A stretch of DNA of 64,000 nucleotides from Cytophagales bacterium (lineage in GTDB: Bacteria; Bacteroidota; Bacteroidia; Cytophagales; Thermoflexibacteraceae): assembly GCA_004294445.1 (NCBI GenBank), contig REAZ01000031.1:53598-117597 (forward strand). Reading direction: 5' to 3'. This document shows positions 45,555 through 55,520 of this stretch, one piece after another (position 1 is the first letter of the stretch; the number at the start of each line of letters is the position of its first letter). The notes beneath the pieces are model-generated. The model saw only the letters and a program-made list of their open reading frames with translations. It was not told the DNA's origin and searched no databases. The translations under genes and the position numbers were made by a program.

Positions 45555-47765
45555 CTATTCCTCTGCCAGTGTTTCTTTTAGCTTTTCCATCGCTGCCCTA
45601 TTAAAAGGGCTGTGAATCATCTGTTTGATGTCTTCTTTTTCTTTGGTAGTAAGTCGCCAGCTAAGTGATGCGGGCTGCGAAGTTTCCTGCTGATACTGAA
45701 ACTCTATCAGGCTAATTTTGCCGACAAACCACGCCCTTGCGTATTCCAAATCGTTGTCGTTTCGCACGTCTTGTAGGCGAGAGAGGTTGCCTATCATGTC
45801 CTCAATGGGGCTGAAAAGATAGTTGAGAAAAGTTCTTTCGCTGTGTTTGGGAATTTCCTCTTTTTGAGGGTCGCGTATCGCAATGAAAACCACGCCCGAA
45901 GTATTTTCGCTAATCCACTCCCTAAACACATACAAGAAACGAATGGCATTATCCAAACCGAAATTGTCTAACAAGCCCGCATCCATCACTTCCATAAGCG
46001 GATTGGAGGGCAGCAAAACGTTGGGCGTAATGTAGGGGAAAGTGGCGTTCATTCGCAACGCTGTTACAAAATGCAGACTATCAGCGTCTTGTGCTTCAAA
46101 AAAACGCCTAAATTCAATGCCTTTTATCTTGCTATGAATTTCCTTTTTCTCATATAGTTCGCTTACACTCATATAAGAAATGGGCTGCGAAGAAATAAAA
46201 AGTTTGCGACCATCATTGACGATGCAGGGCGAAAGTATCATCATCGGGATTTGGGCTTGCTGTTCAGGTAACTGATAGTCTATGAGGCGTTTATCTAACA
46301 TATTTTCTGTATCTCTGATGATTTTTCGTTCAAAAAAATAACTACGGTCTTTGAAGTAAGACTTATTGCCATCATTAAACTGTTGGAATTTGAATCCCAA
46401 ATCGCCTGTGAGTAGGGCAAAAATAAGCGTGTTTAGTCGGTCTTTGGCTATATTTTCTAAGTATTTTGTATCGTTGAGGGAGATAGATTTTTCTTGCTGC
46501 TGTCGCAAATAGAGTTCTCTGAAATAAGCAGCCCCAATCATGCCTCCTGATGCCCCCGTCATGAGCATAGTTTGCCGCATTACCTCCCCTTTGAAGGCAC
46601 TATCTAAGGCTTGCAAGCACCGCATAGACCATACAGAGGCTCTTTGTCCGCCTCCGCTACTGCAAATAAAAATCATTTTTGGCTTTTTTTCTTTTGGAAA
46701 TTTTGCTCGCCAATTTTCCAGCACTTGCGTTCCCGCTTTGAAGTCTTCCAAGTAGTTATTGATACCGCCCAAGTCCTGAATTTTTTCCAGCGAATAGGTT
46801 GCTTTTTTATCGTAATTCAGCCCGTATGCTTGGTTAAACGGCTTTTCTGTGCCTACTCTTAGCAGTATGCCGTTGGCAATAAGAGCAATGATTAGTACAA
46901 CTATTCCCGCCCAAGCCCGAAACCAATAGGTAAGCGCGCCCGCAAGCATCATCACTAAGGAGAGCAAAATCATGCCACTTGCTGCTGCGGGAATTTGCAT
47001 ATATTCTATATCGCGGAAAATGCCCAAAACAACCAAAAAAGCAAAAGAAACGGCTTGGATTATCAAAGCATTGAGTTGGTTTTGGTCAAAAATTTTGAGC
47101 ATATCTTCCTTATTATAGGTATAGTCGTATCGGATCCGCTTAAAATAAAAAGGCAGTTGGAAATACGATTTTACAATGATGCGGTTCGTTTGTGTGTTTG
47201 CCAATCGCTGCATGATGAAAAAGCGGTTAAATTTGTTTCGCTTCAGTTGTTTGTCCACGTTTGCAGCCAAATGCTTGAAAATGTCTTTGTTAGTATAATG
47301 GAAATAGACAAAAAAGAGAATGAGCATCCCCGCCAAGCCCGAAAGCAAGCCTGCTACTTTGAGCAGAATATCGTCCTGCCCAAATGCTTTTTGGTAATGG
47401 ATAAAGTTATAGAGATAAATGATAGTGAAAGCCAATGGGATAGTGCTGTTATTTACACAAAACTTTGTAAAGGGCAGCCGCAGGGATACCAAAAAACCAA
47501 ACTGATGCCCAATGAGAATGTAGCAAGTGATATGAAAAGACATGGACAAGATGCCAAAAGCAGCACCAACAAGAAAAAAACTTGTAAAATTTACCTGACC
47601 TAAATACTCTGCATCTAAAAATAGGTAAGGAATTCCCAAACTTTTCCCGAAGTAGCCCGTAACTACGGCAACTAACACCAACCAAAGTAAAAGCAATACC
47701 TGACTTTTTTTGATGTGGTAAATTAATAATTGTAATGGAAATGAATAAAATAAGAGATGTAGCAT
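45555..47765 (-). CDS. Patatin-like phospholipase with N-terminal membrane domain
   Basis: A 736-residue protein. Residues 1-330 contain around eight hydrophobic segments in two groups. The C-terminal half is a patatin domain: oxyanion-hole 'SSGGGQRASVW' near residue 368, nucleophile elbow 'MTGASGGMIGA' (GxSxG) near 404, and 'MDAGLLDNFG' near 595, where the dyad Asp precedes Ala-Gly instead of the common Gly-Gly. It would cleave acyl chains from membrane lipids on the inner side. The gene converges on the CRISPR array, and its read-through would enter the array in the crRNA sense. It is divergent from the MoxR gene; the 158-bp gap shows nothing distinct. Confidence 0.85.
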   Translation of the reverse strand: MLHLLFYSFPLQLLIYHIKKSQVLLLLWLVLVAVVTGYFGKSLGIPYLFLDAEYLGQVNFTSFFLVGAAFGILSMSFHITCYILIGHQFGFLVSLRLPFTKFCVNNSTIPLAFTIIYLYNFIHYQKAFGQDDILLKVAGLLSGLAGMLILFFVYFHYTNKDIFKHLAANVDKQLKRNKFNRFFIMQRLANTQTNRIIVKSYFQLPFYFKRIRYDYTYNKEDMLKIFDQNQLNALIIQAVSFAFLVVLGIFRDIEYMQIPAAASGMILLSLVMMLAGALTYWFRAWAGIVVLIIALIANGILLRVGTEKPFNQAYGLNYDKKATYSLEKIQDLGGINNYLEDFKAGTQVLENWRAKFPKEKKPKMIFICSSGGGQRASVWSMRCLQALDSAFKGEVMRQTMLMTGASGGMIGAAYFRELYLRQQQEKSISLNDTKYLENIAKDRLNTLIFALLTGDLGFKFQQFNDGNKSYFKDRSYFFERKIIRDTENMLDKRLIDYQLPEQQAQIPMMILSPCIVNDGRKLFISSQPISYMSVSELYEKKEIHSKIKGIEFRRFFEAQDADSLHFVTALRMNATFPYITPNVLLPSNPLMEVMDAGLLDNFGLDNAIRFLYVFREWISENTSGVVFIAIRDPQKEEIPKHSERTFLNYLFSPIEDMIGNLSRLQDVRNDNDLEYARAWFVGKISLIEFQYQQETSQPASLSWRLTTKEKEDIKQMIHSPFNRAAMEKLKETLAEE

Positions 47766-47923
47766 GGATTGAAAGTAAAGATATAAAAATGAATAGATAA
47801 ATTAAAGTTTCTTAACATACAAAAAATTCATTATTTTAAATTTGATTCCTAATTTTACGGCAGATTGTAATTCTGAACACAAATTACATAAATTACACGA
47901 ATTTACTAAGAATAATAGAATAT

Positions 47924-48925
47924 ATGGAAAATATAGAATGGGGAAAAACTCCACCTGTAGATGCGGCGGCACTGCGTGTGAAAATTCAGCAGGTTTACGA
48001 GGAGATGAATAAAGTCGTAGTTGGGCAGCGTTATATGATTAATCGCCTATTGATAGGACTTTTTACCAACGGGCATATCTTGCTTGAGGGCGTGCCAGGT
48101 CTTGCCAAAACGCTCACTATCAATACACTTGCTCAGGTATTACGCCTAAATTTTCAGCGTATTCAATTCACCCCCGATTTGCTACCAGCCGATTTGATAG
48201 GGACGATGATTTACAATCAGAAAACCGCAGAGTTCGAGGTAAAAAAGGGTCCCATTTTTTCTAACCTGATTCTGGCTGACGAGGTAAACCGTTCTCCTGC
48301 CAAAGTGCAGTCTGCCCTGCTCGAAGCCATGCAAGAAAAGCAAGTAACGATTGGGACGACTACTTTTAAGTTGGACGCACCTTTCTTGGTATTGGCTACG
48401 CAAAACCCTGTGGAGCAAGAGGGTACTTATCCTTTGCCAGAGGCACAGTTAGACCGCTTTATGATGAAGGTGTATGTAAACTACCCCGACAAGGAATCAG
48501 AATTGGAAGTAATGCGCCGCATGTCGAACCTTACTTTTTATGGAGATGTGCAGCCTGTATTGAGTAAGAATGAAATTTTTGCGATACGCGATGCCATTAA
48601 TGCGGTGAAAATTTCCGATTCATTGGAAAAATACATCATTGAGTTGGTTTTTGCCACTCGCAAGCCCAAAGAGTACGGACTTATCGAGGAGGCATCTTTT
48701 ATCCAATTTGGCGTTTCGCCGCGGGCAAGTATCAATATGAATCGTGCTGCTAAGGCGATTGCATTTTTGGAAGGCAGAGATTATGTGCTTCCCGAAGACA
48801 TCAAAGAAATAGTATATGATGTGCTAAATCACCGCATCTTGCTCAACTACGAGGCAGAAGCAGAGGGCATCACTACGAGAGAAATTATTGAAAGCATACT
48901 CAAAAAAGTAGCAATTACCAAATAG
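47924..48925 (+). CDS. MoxR family AAA ATPase
   Basis: A 333-residue AAA+ chaperone-like ATPase. Walker A is 'LLEGVPGLAKT' from about residue 56, Walker B 'LILADEVNRSPAK', then sensor 1 'LVLATQNPVEQEGTYPLPEAQLDRF', which is diagnostic for MoxR/RavA. These proteins insert cofactors or activate VWA-domain partners. A DUF58 and VWA membrane gene cluster normally follows in Bacteroidota. Here the next gene, 11 nt on, is a small unknown protein, so the cluster is broken or elsewhere. Confidence 0.94.
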   Translation: MENIEWGKTPPVDAAALRVKIQQVYEEMNKVVVGQRYMINRLLIGLFTNGHILLEGVPGLAKTLTINTLAQVLRLNFQRIQFTPDLLPADLIGTMIYNQKTAEFEVKKGPIFSNLILADEVNRSPAKVQSALLEAMQEKQVTIGTTTFKLDAPFLVLATQNPVEQEGTYPLPEAQLDRFMMKVYVNYPDKESELEVMRRMSNLTFYGDVQPVLSKNEIFAIRDAINAVKISDSLEKYIIELVFATRKPKEYGLIEEASFIQFGVSPRASINMNRAAKAIAFLEGRDYVLPEDIKEIVYDVLNHRILLNYEAEAEGITTREIIESILKKVAITK

Positions 48926-48936
48926 AAAAGAGCAAC

Positions 48937-49386
48937 ATGAAAGAAGATTTGTTTTTCTTGCCACTCTTTATCACAGAAAAAATCTATGTAATTGCTAAGG
49001 ATGAGGAGGTCGGTATTGCGCATTTAGCCGACCTCCCCAAACAAGAAACAAAGCCTTTTCTTATTCTGCATGAAGAAAACTCACTTCCCGTAGCCCAAGA
49101 GGAACTGCTTGCTAATATTCTGAAAGCTGTCAGCATTTCTTCGGATAAGTTAGAAAGATTATTTATAGGCGATTTTCAGCCCATTAATTTGGCATCGAGA
49201 AAATTTATTTTTGTGTTTTCCTCCGCCAAGATTCCCCCTGCTTTTGCTCAGATAGAGAAAAATAAAGCAAGGGAAATTACCGAAGGCACTCAAGTCATTT
49301 ACTCAGATTCACTCACCGACTTAGCGGGCGACAAGCAAAAAAAATTAGCACTTTGGGCAGAACTGAAAAGAACGTTTAGCCTATAA
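48937..49386 (+). CDS. Conserved hypothetical protein next to MoxR
   Basis: A 149-residue, probably cytoplasmic protein. Features: 'EDLFFLPLFITEKIYVIAKDE' at the start, a Glu/Leu-rich central helix pair ('QEELLANILKAVSISSDKLERLFIGDF'), 'RKFIFVFSSAKIPPAF', and a helical C terminus 'DKQKKLALWAELKRTF'. I do not recognise a family. The 11-nt gap after the MoxR gene suggests co-transcription. It converges with the long acyl-CoA dehydrogenase with only 1 nt between the stop codons. Confidence 0.65.
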   Translation: MKEDLFFLPLFITEKIYVIAKDEEVGIAHLADLPKQETKPFLILHEENSLPVAQEELLANILKAVSISSDKLERLFIGDFQPINLASRKFIFVFSSAKIPPAFAQIEKNKAREITEGTQVIYSDSLTDLAGDKQKKLALWAELKRTFSL

Positions 49387-49387
49387 A

Positions 49388-51190
49388 CTAATTCAAATAT
49401 TCAGATTTCATATTGATTGTCAATCTGTCATTGCTTACAAGGCGGTGATGTAATGCTTGTATTTTGGGTAACTCATACTCAAAAAAGTAATGTACTGTGA
49501 GTATTTTTCCCTGATAAAAATTTTTATCATCTTCGCTCAACTCAGTATTAAGGAGTGCTTTCTCTGCCACCAAGCCTTGTGTGAGCCAAATCCAAGCAAT
49601 CGTTACTATGCTAAAATAGTCTAAGTAGAGGGTAGCATCTGCCAAAAATACTTCTGGTTTGTTTTCTTTTATCAAGTCCGTCAGATGAATAGTAACGGCG
49701 TGCAAGTGCTGAATAGCCTCTGCAAATTCATGTTTTCTGATACGCAAATCGCTCCAATGAGGCACAGAAACAATGGTTTTTCGCATTTCATCTATGAGCA
49801 AAGTAAGGGCTTTGCCATTGTGCATCGTTATTTTTCTGCCAAGCAAGTCTAAGCCCTGTATGCCTGTTGTGCCTTCGTGAATAGGGTGTATGCGGGTATC
49901 CCTGAAAAACTGTTCGGGAGCATAGTCTTCCAAATATCCGTAGCCGCCCAAGCACTGTATCGCCGCACTTGTGGTTAGCACCGACATTTCGGAGGGGTAA
50001 CTTTTAGCAATAGGGGTGAGCAAATCGAGCAGTAAAAAATACTTTTCTTTGTCCTCGCCCTCGCTCACTCTCTCCAAATCGGCATATAGACTGCACTGTG
50101 CCAAAAGAGCAAAAGAGCCTTCTATCACTGCTTTCTGGAAAAGTAACATACGCCTTACGTCGGGGTGTTCGATGATATTTACCTGCGGCAGAGCAGGATT
50201 TTTGGAGGATAGCGGTCTTCCTTGCGGTCTTTCGTTGGCGTACTCTAAAGATGCATAATAGGCTGCGGAGGCGATGGAAACAGCTGACATTCCTACCCCC
50301 AAGCGTGCCTCGTTCATCATCTGAAACATATAGCTCAAACCCTTATGTGGCTCACCAACCAGATAAGCCCTACATTCCTCTTTTTCTCCCATGATTAAGT
50401 GGGCAATGGGCGCACCTTTATAGCCCATTTTATGGAACATTCCTGCCGTAGTAACATCATTACTAACTAATTGCCCATTTTCCAAACGTTTTTTAGGCAC
50501 TACAAAAAGGGAAATACCTTTTACGCCTGCGGGTGCATCTTTGATGCGTGCGAGCATGAGATGTACTACATTATCTAAGCCAGTGTGGTCGCCCGCTGAA
50601 ATAAAAACCTTTTGCCCTTTTACGAGATAATAGTCTTTTTCTGTGGGTGTTGCGGTAGTTTGCACGTCAGAGAGCGAACTACCTGCTTGCGGTTCGGTCA
50701 GTGCCATTGTCCCCTGCCACTGCCCTTCGTACATCTTTGGAATGTACTGTTTTTTTAGTTCTTCGGAGCCAAAATTGCGGATAAGATTTGCCGCCCCTGT
50801 GGTAAGAAATGGAAAAATGGAGGCAGAATAATTTGCCGCACCAAAGATAAAACCTACCATATTTCCGACTACAAGTGGCAACTGCTGCCCACCTTCTTCG
50901 TAAGTAGAACTTGCCGAAATCCACCCGCCCTCGCCGTAAAGTTTCATTAATTCCTTTATTTTGGGGTGAACATGAATTTCACCATTTTCATATTGGGGAG
51001 GTTTCCTATCCATTTCTGTCAGATACGGGAGTAAGTGCTTGTCAGCCAACTGCTTGGCTGCTTCTAATACCATATCAAAAGTTTCTTTACTGTGGTCTTG
51101 GTAATAGGCAAAATTGCTCAATGAAGATATTTCTAATACTTCATGGAGTATAAATTGAATGTTTCTGGGGTTAAGGTACTGTCTTGGCAT
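49388..51190 (-). CDS. Long acyl-CoA dehydrogenase (about 600 residues, C-terminal extension)
   Basis: FAD-dependent acyl-CoA dehydrogenase of 600 residues, about 200 longer than the standard enzymes. The core has 'TMALTEPQAGSSLSDVQT', 'VKGQKVFISAGDHTG', 'CLGGYGYLEDYAPEQFFRD' and 'IHEGTTGIQGLDLLGR' with the catalytic-base glutamate. The extra domain after residue 440 is the helical C-terminal extension seen in VLCAD and in the FadE5/DUF-type bacterial enzymes that handle long or bulky acyl chains. No electron-transfer flavoprotein gene is adjacent. It is probably a single-gene unit. Confidence 0.93.
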   Translation of the reverse strand: MPRQYLNPRNIQFILHEVLEISSLSNFAYYQDHSKETFDMVLEAAKQLADKHLLPYLTEMDRKPPQYENGEIHVHPKIKELMKLYGEGGWISASSTYEEGGQQLPLVVGNMVGFIFGAANYSASIFPFLTTGAANLIRNFGSEELKKQYIPKMYEGQWQGTMALTEPQAGSSLSDVQTTATPTEKDYYLVKGQKVFISAGDHTGLDNVVHLMLARIKDAPAGVKGISLFVVPKKRLENGQLVSNDVTTAGMFHKMGYKGAPIAHLIMGEKEECRAYLVGEPHKGLSYMFQMMNEARLGVGMSAVSIASAAYYASLEYANERPQGRPLSSKNPALPQVNIIEHPDVRRMLLFQKAVIEGSFALLAQCSLYADLERVSEGEDKEKYFLLLDLLTPIAKSYPSEMSVLTTSAAIQCLGGYGYLEDYAPEQFFRDTRIHPIHEGTTGIQGLDLLGRKITMHNGKALTLLIDEMRKTIVSVPHWSDLRIRKHEFAEAIQHLHAVTIHLTDLIKENKPEVFLADATLYLDYFSIVTIAWIWLTQGLVAEKALLNTELSEDDKNFYQGKILTVHYFFEYELPKIQALHHRLVSNDRLTINMKSEYLN

Positions 51191-51321
51191 GATGTTATTA
51201 ATATTTGGTGTGCAAATTAGGTATTTTTTATCTTTTTTTGATAAAAATTGCTATTTGAATGTAGTTATAAAAAAATAAAAAATATAAGAAAATATAGTCT
51301 GCTAAACTATAAGGAAATTTA

Positions 51322-51329
51322 TACCTTTG
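51322..51329 (+). promoter_or_regulatory. TAnnTTTG -7 element for the SMP-30-like lipoprotein
   Basis: TACCTTTG; transcription predicted near 51336, which leaves about 30 nt before ATG 51366 and excludes the in-frame start at 51327. Confidence 0.55.
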
Positions 51330-51365
51330 TGCTTATTCTTAATTTTAAAAAAATTAAACAAACAC

Positions 51366-52301
51366 ATGAATACCAAAATTTTTAGCTTATTATTCTTAGC
51401 TACAATGCTTTCATTGGCTTCTTGCGCACCTTCTGGAGAGCAAGCTACCGAGGCAACTACAGATTCCACGGCAGTAACATTAGATACGATTGCCCCGAAG
51501 CCTTTGGCGGAATTGGTGAAATTGTGGGAAACAGACACTACGCTTACTACCTGCGAATCAGTAATTTACAACCAAGCGGCTAATATTTTGTACGTAGCCA
51601 ACATACAAGGTGACCCTACAGCCAAAGATGGCAAAGGTTCTATCTCAAAACTGACTACTGATGGCAAAATTGAGACTTTAGAATGGATAAAGGGTTTGAA
51701 TGCACCAAAAGGAATGGGCATTATTGGCAATAAATTATTTGTAACAGACATTACTGATATTGTAGAAATTGATATCGAAAAGGGCAAAATTGTAAAGAAA
51801 CACCCCGTCAAAGGTTCTGAATTTCTCAATGACATCACGATTGATGTTACTACAGAAACAGTCTATTTTACAGACATGAAGAAGAACAAAATTCAGATGT
51901 TAGCAAGCCAAACAGGTAAAATTACTGATTTGATTGCGGCTGACTCTTTGGGAAGCCCTAACGGTTTATTTTTTGTAGATGCAAATACGCTAATGCTTGC
52001 AACAAATGGCGATAGTAAATTCAAAAAAATAGACTTGACTACCAAGCAAATAAGCGTGATTACCGAAGGAATAGATGCGGGTGATGGCGTAGAAAAAGTA
52101 AGCGAAAATGCCTACTTAGTATCGAGCTGGACAGGAGAAGTTTTCTACATCAACAATGGCGAAAAATTTAAACTTTTGGACACCCAAGCAGATAAAATCA
52201 ACGCTGCTGATATTGGTTATATTCCTGCTCAAAAAATTGTACTTGTGCCTACTTTTTTCAAAAATAAGGTAGTTGCCTATCAATTAGTTATCAATCAATA
52301 G
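51366..52301 (+). CDS. SMP-30/gluconolactonase-like six-bladed beta-propeller lipoprotein
   Basis: A 311-residue lipoprotein from ATG 51366: signal 'LLFLATMLSLASC' with Cys20 lipidated, then a Thr/Ala-rich spacer. The rest is a beta-propeller with repeats of the type 'APKGMGIIGNKLFVTDITDIVEIDIEKG', 'FLNDITIDVTTETVYFTDM', 'GSPNGLFFVDANTLMLAT', 'DGVEKVSENAYLVSSWTGEVFYI'. The Asn-Asp, Gly-Asn and Asp-Gly positions match metal-binding sites of SMP-30-like lactonases. Other family members (strictosidine synthase-like) are non-lactonases, so activity is open. Confidence 0.82.
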   Translation: MNTKIFSLLFLATMLSLASCAPSGEQATEATTDSTAVTLDTIAPKPLAELVKLWETDTTLTTCESVIYNQAANILYVANIQGDPTAKDGKGSISKLTTDGKIETLEWIKGLNAPKGMGIIGNKLFVTDITDIVEIDIEKGKIVKKHPVKGSEFLNDITIDVTTETVYFTDMKKNKIQMLASQTGKITDLIAADSLGSPNGLFFVDANTLMLATNGDSKFKKIDLTTKQISVITEGIDAGDGVEKVSENAYLVSSWTGEVFYINNGEKFKLLDTQADKINAADIGYIPAQKIVLVPTFFKNKVVAYQLVINQ

Positions 52302-52312
52302 TTTTTTATTTC

Positions 52313-52353
52313 AAAAGATGACATCTTAGCCAGAAAAGAGATGTCGTCTTTTT
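52313..52353 (+). terminator. Terminator of the SMP-30-like lipoprotein gene
   Basis: AAAAGATGACATCT pairs with AGATGTCGTCTTTT (one G-T pair), followed by more T; it separates this gene from the MscS gene. Confidence 0.88.
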
Positions 52354-52377
52354 ATATTTTTAATCTCCTATTCAACA

Positions 52378-54015
52378 ATGCTTAGATTTAAACTTTTTTC
52401 TCTCATTTTCATTGGTTTATGTCTAATTAATTTGTCCTACGGGCAGAATACAATTCGTTTGCGTTCGCCTCGGCAAACAGTAGAAACGCATTTGAAGTTT
52501 CTATCAGAGGAATACCAGAAAAAGTCGAATGCGTGGCGATATACCATGTACTCCTCTTATGCACTCAACAACCCAACAATTACCAACGAAGCACGCAAAG
52601 ATATTCAGCAGCGTGCAGTCATGCTCCAAGAAATCTATGAAGGGCTTGGCGAATACATTGTTTTTGACGAAATCCCCGACAATGCAAACTATACAGATTC
52701 AACCAAATACAACAAAAATGTTTATTACCTCACTTCCAGATTTGGCATTGATATTTATTTGGAAAAAACTTCTAATGGAAATTGGTACTACTCCAAAGAA
52801 ACTATAGAGAATATTCCCGAACTGTATAAAAAAGTCTTTCCTCTACACCTCCAAAAACTTTTTGGTTTAGACATTACCAACGCCGAGAAATTTTTAAATC
52901 TTACTTCCTACCAATATATTGGCATTGCGGTCTTGCTTATATTGGCATTGCTGTTATTTAAGGTTTTCAAACTCATTATTAATAAAATTCTTTCTCGAAT
53001 CTTAAAGCGTACGGCAGAGAATACAGAGGTTTTCGAGGGCTACCTTTCCCAAATTGCCCAGCCGCTTAGTCTTGCGTTCTTAGTAATTGTCTTGCGTGTG
53101 CTTGTGCGTTCCTTACAGTTTCCTTTGGAATATTCTTATTATATCCAAGGCTCTTTCTCTCTTGCCCAAATTGTATTTCTTACCTACGTCGCCTATAAAT
53201 TGGTGAATATCGTAGGGGCATATATGGATACTTGGGCAAACAAAACAGGCAGTTCCCTCAACCCCCAACTAAATGTACTGCTTCGCAAAACGGCTCGTAT
53301 TCTCATCGTACTCGTTGGTATATGGCTTTTTACCGAAGATATTGGCTGGAATATCACAGGCGTAATTGCGGGCTTGTCTTTGGGCGGCTTGGCTATAGCT
53401 TTGGCAGCTCAGGATACGCTCAAGAATGTATTTGGGTCTATGATGATTTTGGTAGATAAACCTTTTAAGATTGGTGATTGGATTATTACCGAGGGCATCG
53501 AGGGTAAAGTAGAAGATATTGGCTTCCGCTCTACGCGCATCCGTACTTTTTATAACTCCCTTATCACCGTTTCCAATGCCAAAATTGCCGATATGAACAT
53601 AGATAATATGGGCATTAGGGAAATGATACGCTATCGCACTCGTATCGCTATTACCTATGATACGCCGCCTATATTGATAGACACATACATAAATGGACTC
53701 AGGCAAATTATTGATAATCACCCATATACACACAAAGAAAATTCTTATATTTTCTTGCACGATTTTGCGGCATCCTCTTTGGACATTTTGTTTGTTGTAC
53801 ATTTTATCACCTCTGATGTATTACAGGAGTTTGCATGGAGGCAGGAAACACTGCTAAAAGCTATTCATTTGGCGGAGCATTTAGGCGTGCGTTTTGCTTT
53901 CCCAACTTCTACATTACATATAGAGAATATGCCTGAAAAACAACCCCTTACGTCACGAAAAAGGCTTACAAAGGAAGAATATCAGCAAAAGTTGAATGAA
54001 TTTTTAGGGAAATAG
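52378..54015 (+). CDS. MscS family mechanosensitive ion channel with extracytoplasmic N-terminal domain
   Basis: A 545-residue inner-membrane channel that releases solutes on hypo-osmotic shock. A signal peptide ('LFSLIFIGLCLINLSYG') precedes a periplasmic domain of about 150 residues, then about four to five membrane helices. The MscS core reads 'NITGVIAGLSLGGLAIALAAQDTLKNVFGSMMILVDKPFKIGDWI', where the small-residue pore helix is obvious, and then the beta domain 'VEDIGFRSTRIRTFYNSLITVSNAKIAD'. It ends with a short charged tail. It lies alone between two transcription units. Confidence 0.93.
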   Translation: MLRFKLFSLIFIGLCLINLSYGQNTIRLRSPRQTVETHLKFLSEEYQKKSNAWRYTMYSSYALNNPTITNEARKDIQQRAVMLQEIYEGLGEYIVFDEIPDNANYTDSTKYNKNVYYLTSRFGIDIYLEKTSNGNWYYSKETIENIPELYKKVFPLHLQKLFGLDITNAEKFLNLTSYQYIGIAVLLILALLLFKVFKLIINKILSRILKRTAENTEVFEGYLSQIAQPLSLAFLVIVLRVLVRSLQFPLEYSYYIQGSFSLAQIVFLTYVAYKLVNIVGAYMDTWANKTGSSLNPQLNVLLRKTARILIVLVGIWLFTEDIGWNITGVIAGLSLGGLAIALAAQDTLKNVFGSMMILVDKPFKIGDWIITEGIEGKVEDIGFRSTRIRTFYNSLITVSNAKIADMNIDNMGIREMIRYRTRIAITYDTPPILIDTYINGLRQIIDNHPYTHKENSYIFLHDFAASSLDILFVVHFITSDVLQEFAWRQETLLKAIHLAEHLGVRFAFPTSTLHIENMPEKQPLTSRKRLTKEEYQQKLNEFLGK

Positions 54016-54109
54016 TATAAATTTGCAAAACTGATTTTTTGGCTTGAGTAGCTTATCTGTACTTTTAGCCCAATACCTTGATTAATAAACACAAAGCAAA
54101 ACATAAAAT

Positions 54110-55459
54110 ATGGCGTTAATAGAAATGGTGATGCCCAAAATGGGCGAAAGTGTCATGGAAGGCACTATCCTAAATTGGTTGAAAAAAGTAGGAGATAAAA
54201 TAGAGCAAGACGAGCCTGTGTTGGAAGTAGCTACGGACAAAGTAGATACGGAAATTCCCTCTACACACGCAGGGGTTTTGATGGAGATATTGGTGCAGGT
54301 AGGAGAGGTTGTGCCTATTGGAAAAACAGTAGCTCTGATAAGTACCAGCTCCTCAGACCAAGCACATAGCACGCCTGCTGCCAAAGCACACACTACTAAA
54401 ATATTGGCAGAAAGTATGCTCCCTGACGAGCCAATGGTTTCGGAAAGTTTTGCGGCATTGCTCACCGAGCCTATGGAAAGTAGATTTTATTCACCTTTGG
54501 TGATGAATATTGCCAAAGAAGAAAATATTGGTATGGACGAACTTAGCCGAATTGCTGGCTCTGGCAAAGATGGCAGACTTACCAAAAATGATATTTTGAA
54601 GTATGTTCAGGACAAGAAAAACGCACCATTACAGACTTTTGCAAAGCCCATAGCACCAAGCGTAGAAAAGCAAGAAACGACTATTCAAAAAGTAGTTGTG
54701 AACGAAATAAAGCCAATAGAGCAGTCCAAGCCCGCCGCTTCTTATACGGGCAATGCGGACATCATAGAAATGGACAGAATGAGGAAGATGATAGCCCAAA
54801 GAATGGTGGATTCCAAGCGTATTTCTCCTCATGTTACCTCTTTTGTGGAGGCTGACGTTACCAATATTGTAAATTGGAAGAATGCGAATGGGAAAATGGT
54901 GAAAGAGAGAGATGGCATTAGCCTAACTTATACCCCTATTTTTATCATGGCGGTAGCTAAGGCATTAAAAGATTTTCCGTTTGTGAATGCCTCCATCGAG
55001 GGGGATAATATGATTATAAAAAAAGACATCAATGTTGGGATGGCAGTTGCTTTGCCAAGTGGCAACCTGATAGTGCCTGTAATTCGCAACGCAGACCAAC
55101 TCAACCTACTCGGATTGGCACACAAGGTCAATGACTTAGCCAAGCGTGCCAGAGAAAACAAACTCACCCCTGATGAGCTTTCGGGAGGTACTTATACACT
55201 TTCTAATATTGGTTCTTTCGGCAATGTGATGGGAACGCCTATTATTTTGCAGCCGCAAGTTGCTATTTTGTCGGTAGGTGCTATTCAGAAAAAGCCCGCC
55301 GTTCTCGAAACCGAGTATGGAGATGTGATAGCTATTCGCCAGATGATGTTCCTTTCTCACTCTTACGACCACCGAATTGTGGACGGTGCGCTTGGAGGCT
55401 CTTTTGTGCGCCGAGTAGCGGATTATTTGGAAAAGTTTGATGTAAAGCAGGGGATTTAA
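54110..55459 (+). CDS. 2-oxoacid dehydrogenase E2, dihydrolipoamide acyltransferase
   Basis: Core subunit of a 2-oxoacid dehydrogenase complex, 449 residues. The lipoyl domain (1-78) has 'LEVATDKVDTEIPSTHAG', where the lysine carries lipoate. The peripheral-subunit-binding domain (about 125-160) reads 'SPLVMNIAKEENIGMDELSRIAGSGKDGRLTKNDIL'. The catalytic domain ends with 'LSHSYDHRIVDGALGG' (DHRxxDG). The DKVDTE form and single lipoyl domain resemble branched-chain or 2-oxoglutarate E2 more than pyruvate E2. E1 and E3 genes are not adjacent, so the acyl specificity stays open. Confidence 0.93.
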   Translation: MALIEMVMPKMGESVMEGTILNWLKKVGDKIEQDEPVLEVATDKVDTEIPSTHAGVLMEILVQVGEVVPIGKTVALISTSSSDQAHSTPAAKAHTTKILAESMLPDEPMVSESFAALLTEPMESRFYSPLVMNIAKEENIGMDELSRIAGSGKDGRLTKNDILKYVQDKKNAPLQTFAKPIAPSVEKQETTIQKVVVNEIKPIEQSKPAASYTGNADIIEMDRMRKMIAQRMVDSKRISPHVTSFVEADVTNIVNWKNANGKMVKERDGISLTYTPIFIMAVAKALKDFPFVNASIEGDNMIIKKDINVGMAVALPSGNLIVPVIRNADQLNLLGLAHKVNDLAKRARENKLTPDELSGGTYTLSNIGSFGNVMGTPIILQPQVAILSVGAIQKKPAVLETEYGDVIAIRQMMFLSHSYDHRIVDGALGGSFVRRVADYLEKFDVKQGI

Positions 55460-55460
55460 A

Positions 55461-55506
55461 ATAAGCAATACTTCCAAATTTTGGTAAGTATTGCTTATCT
55501 TTGTTT
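55461..55506 (+). terminator. Terminator of the E2 gene, overlapping a promoter element
   Basis: ATAAGCAATACTT pairs with AAGTATTGCTTAT (13 bp), followed by CTTTGTTT. The right arm and tail contain TATCTTTG (55496-55503), a TAnnTTTG promoter box that could start the next gene's transcript about 10 nt before its ATG. Confidence 0.75.
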
Positions 55507-55520
55507 AAAACAACAATACT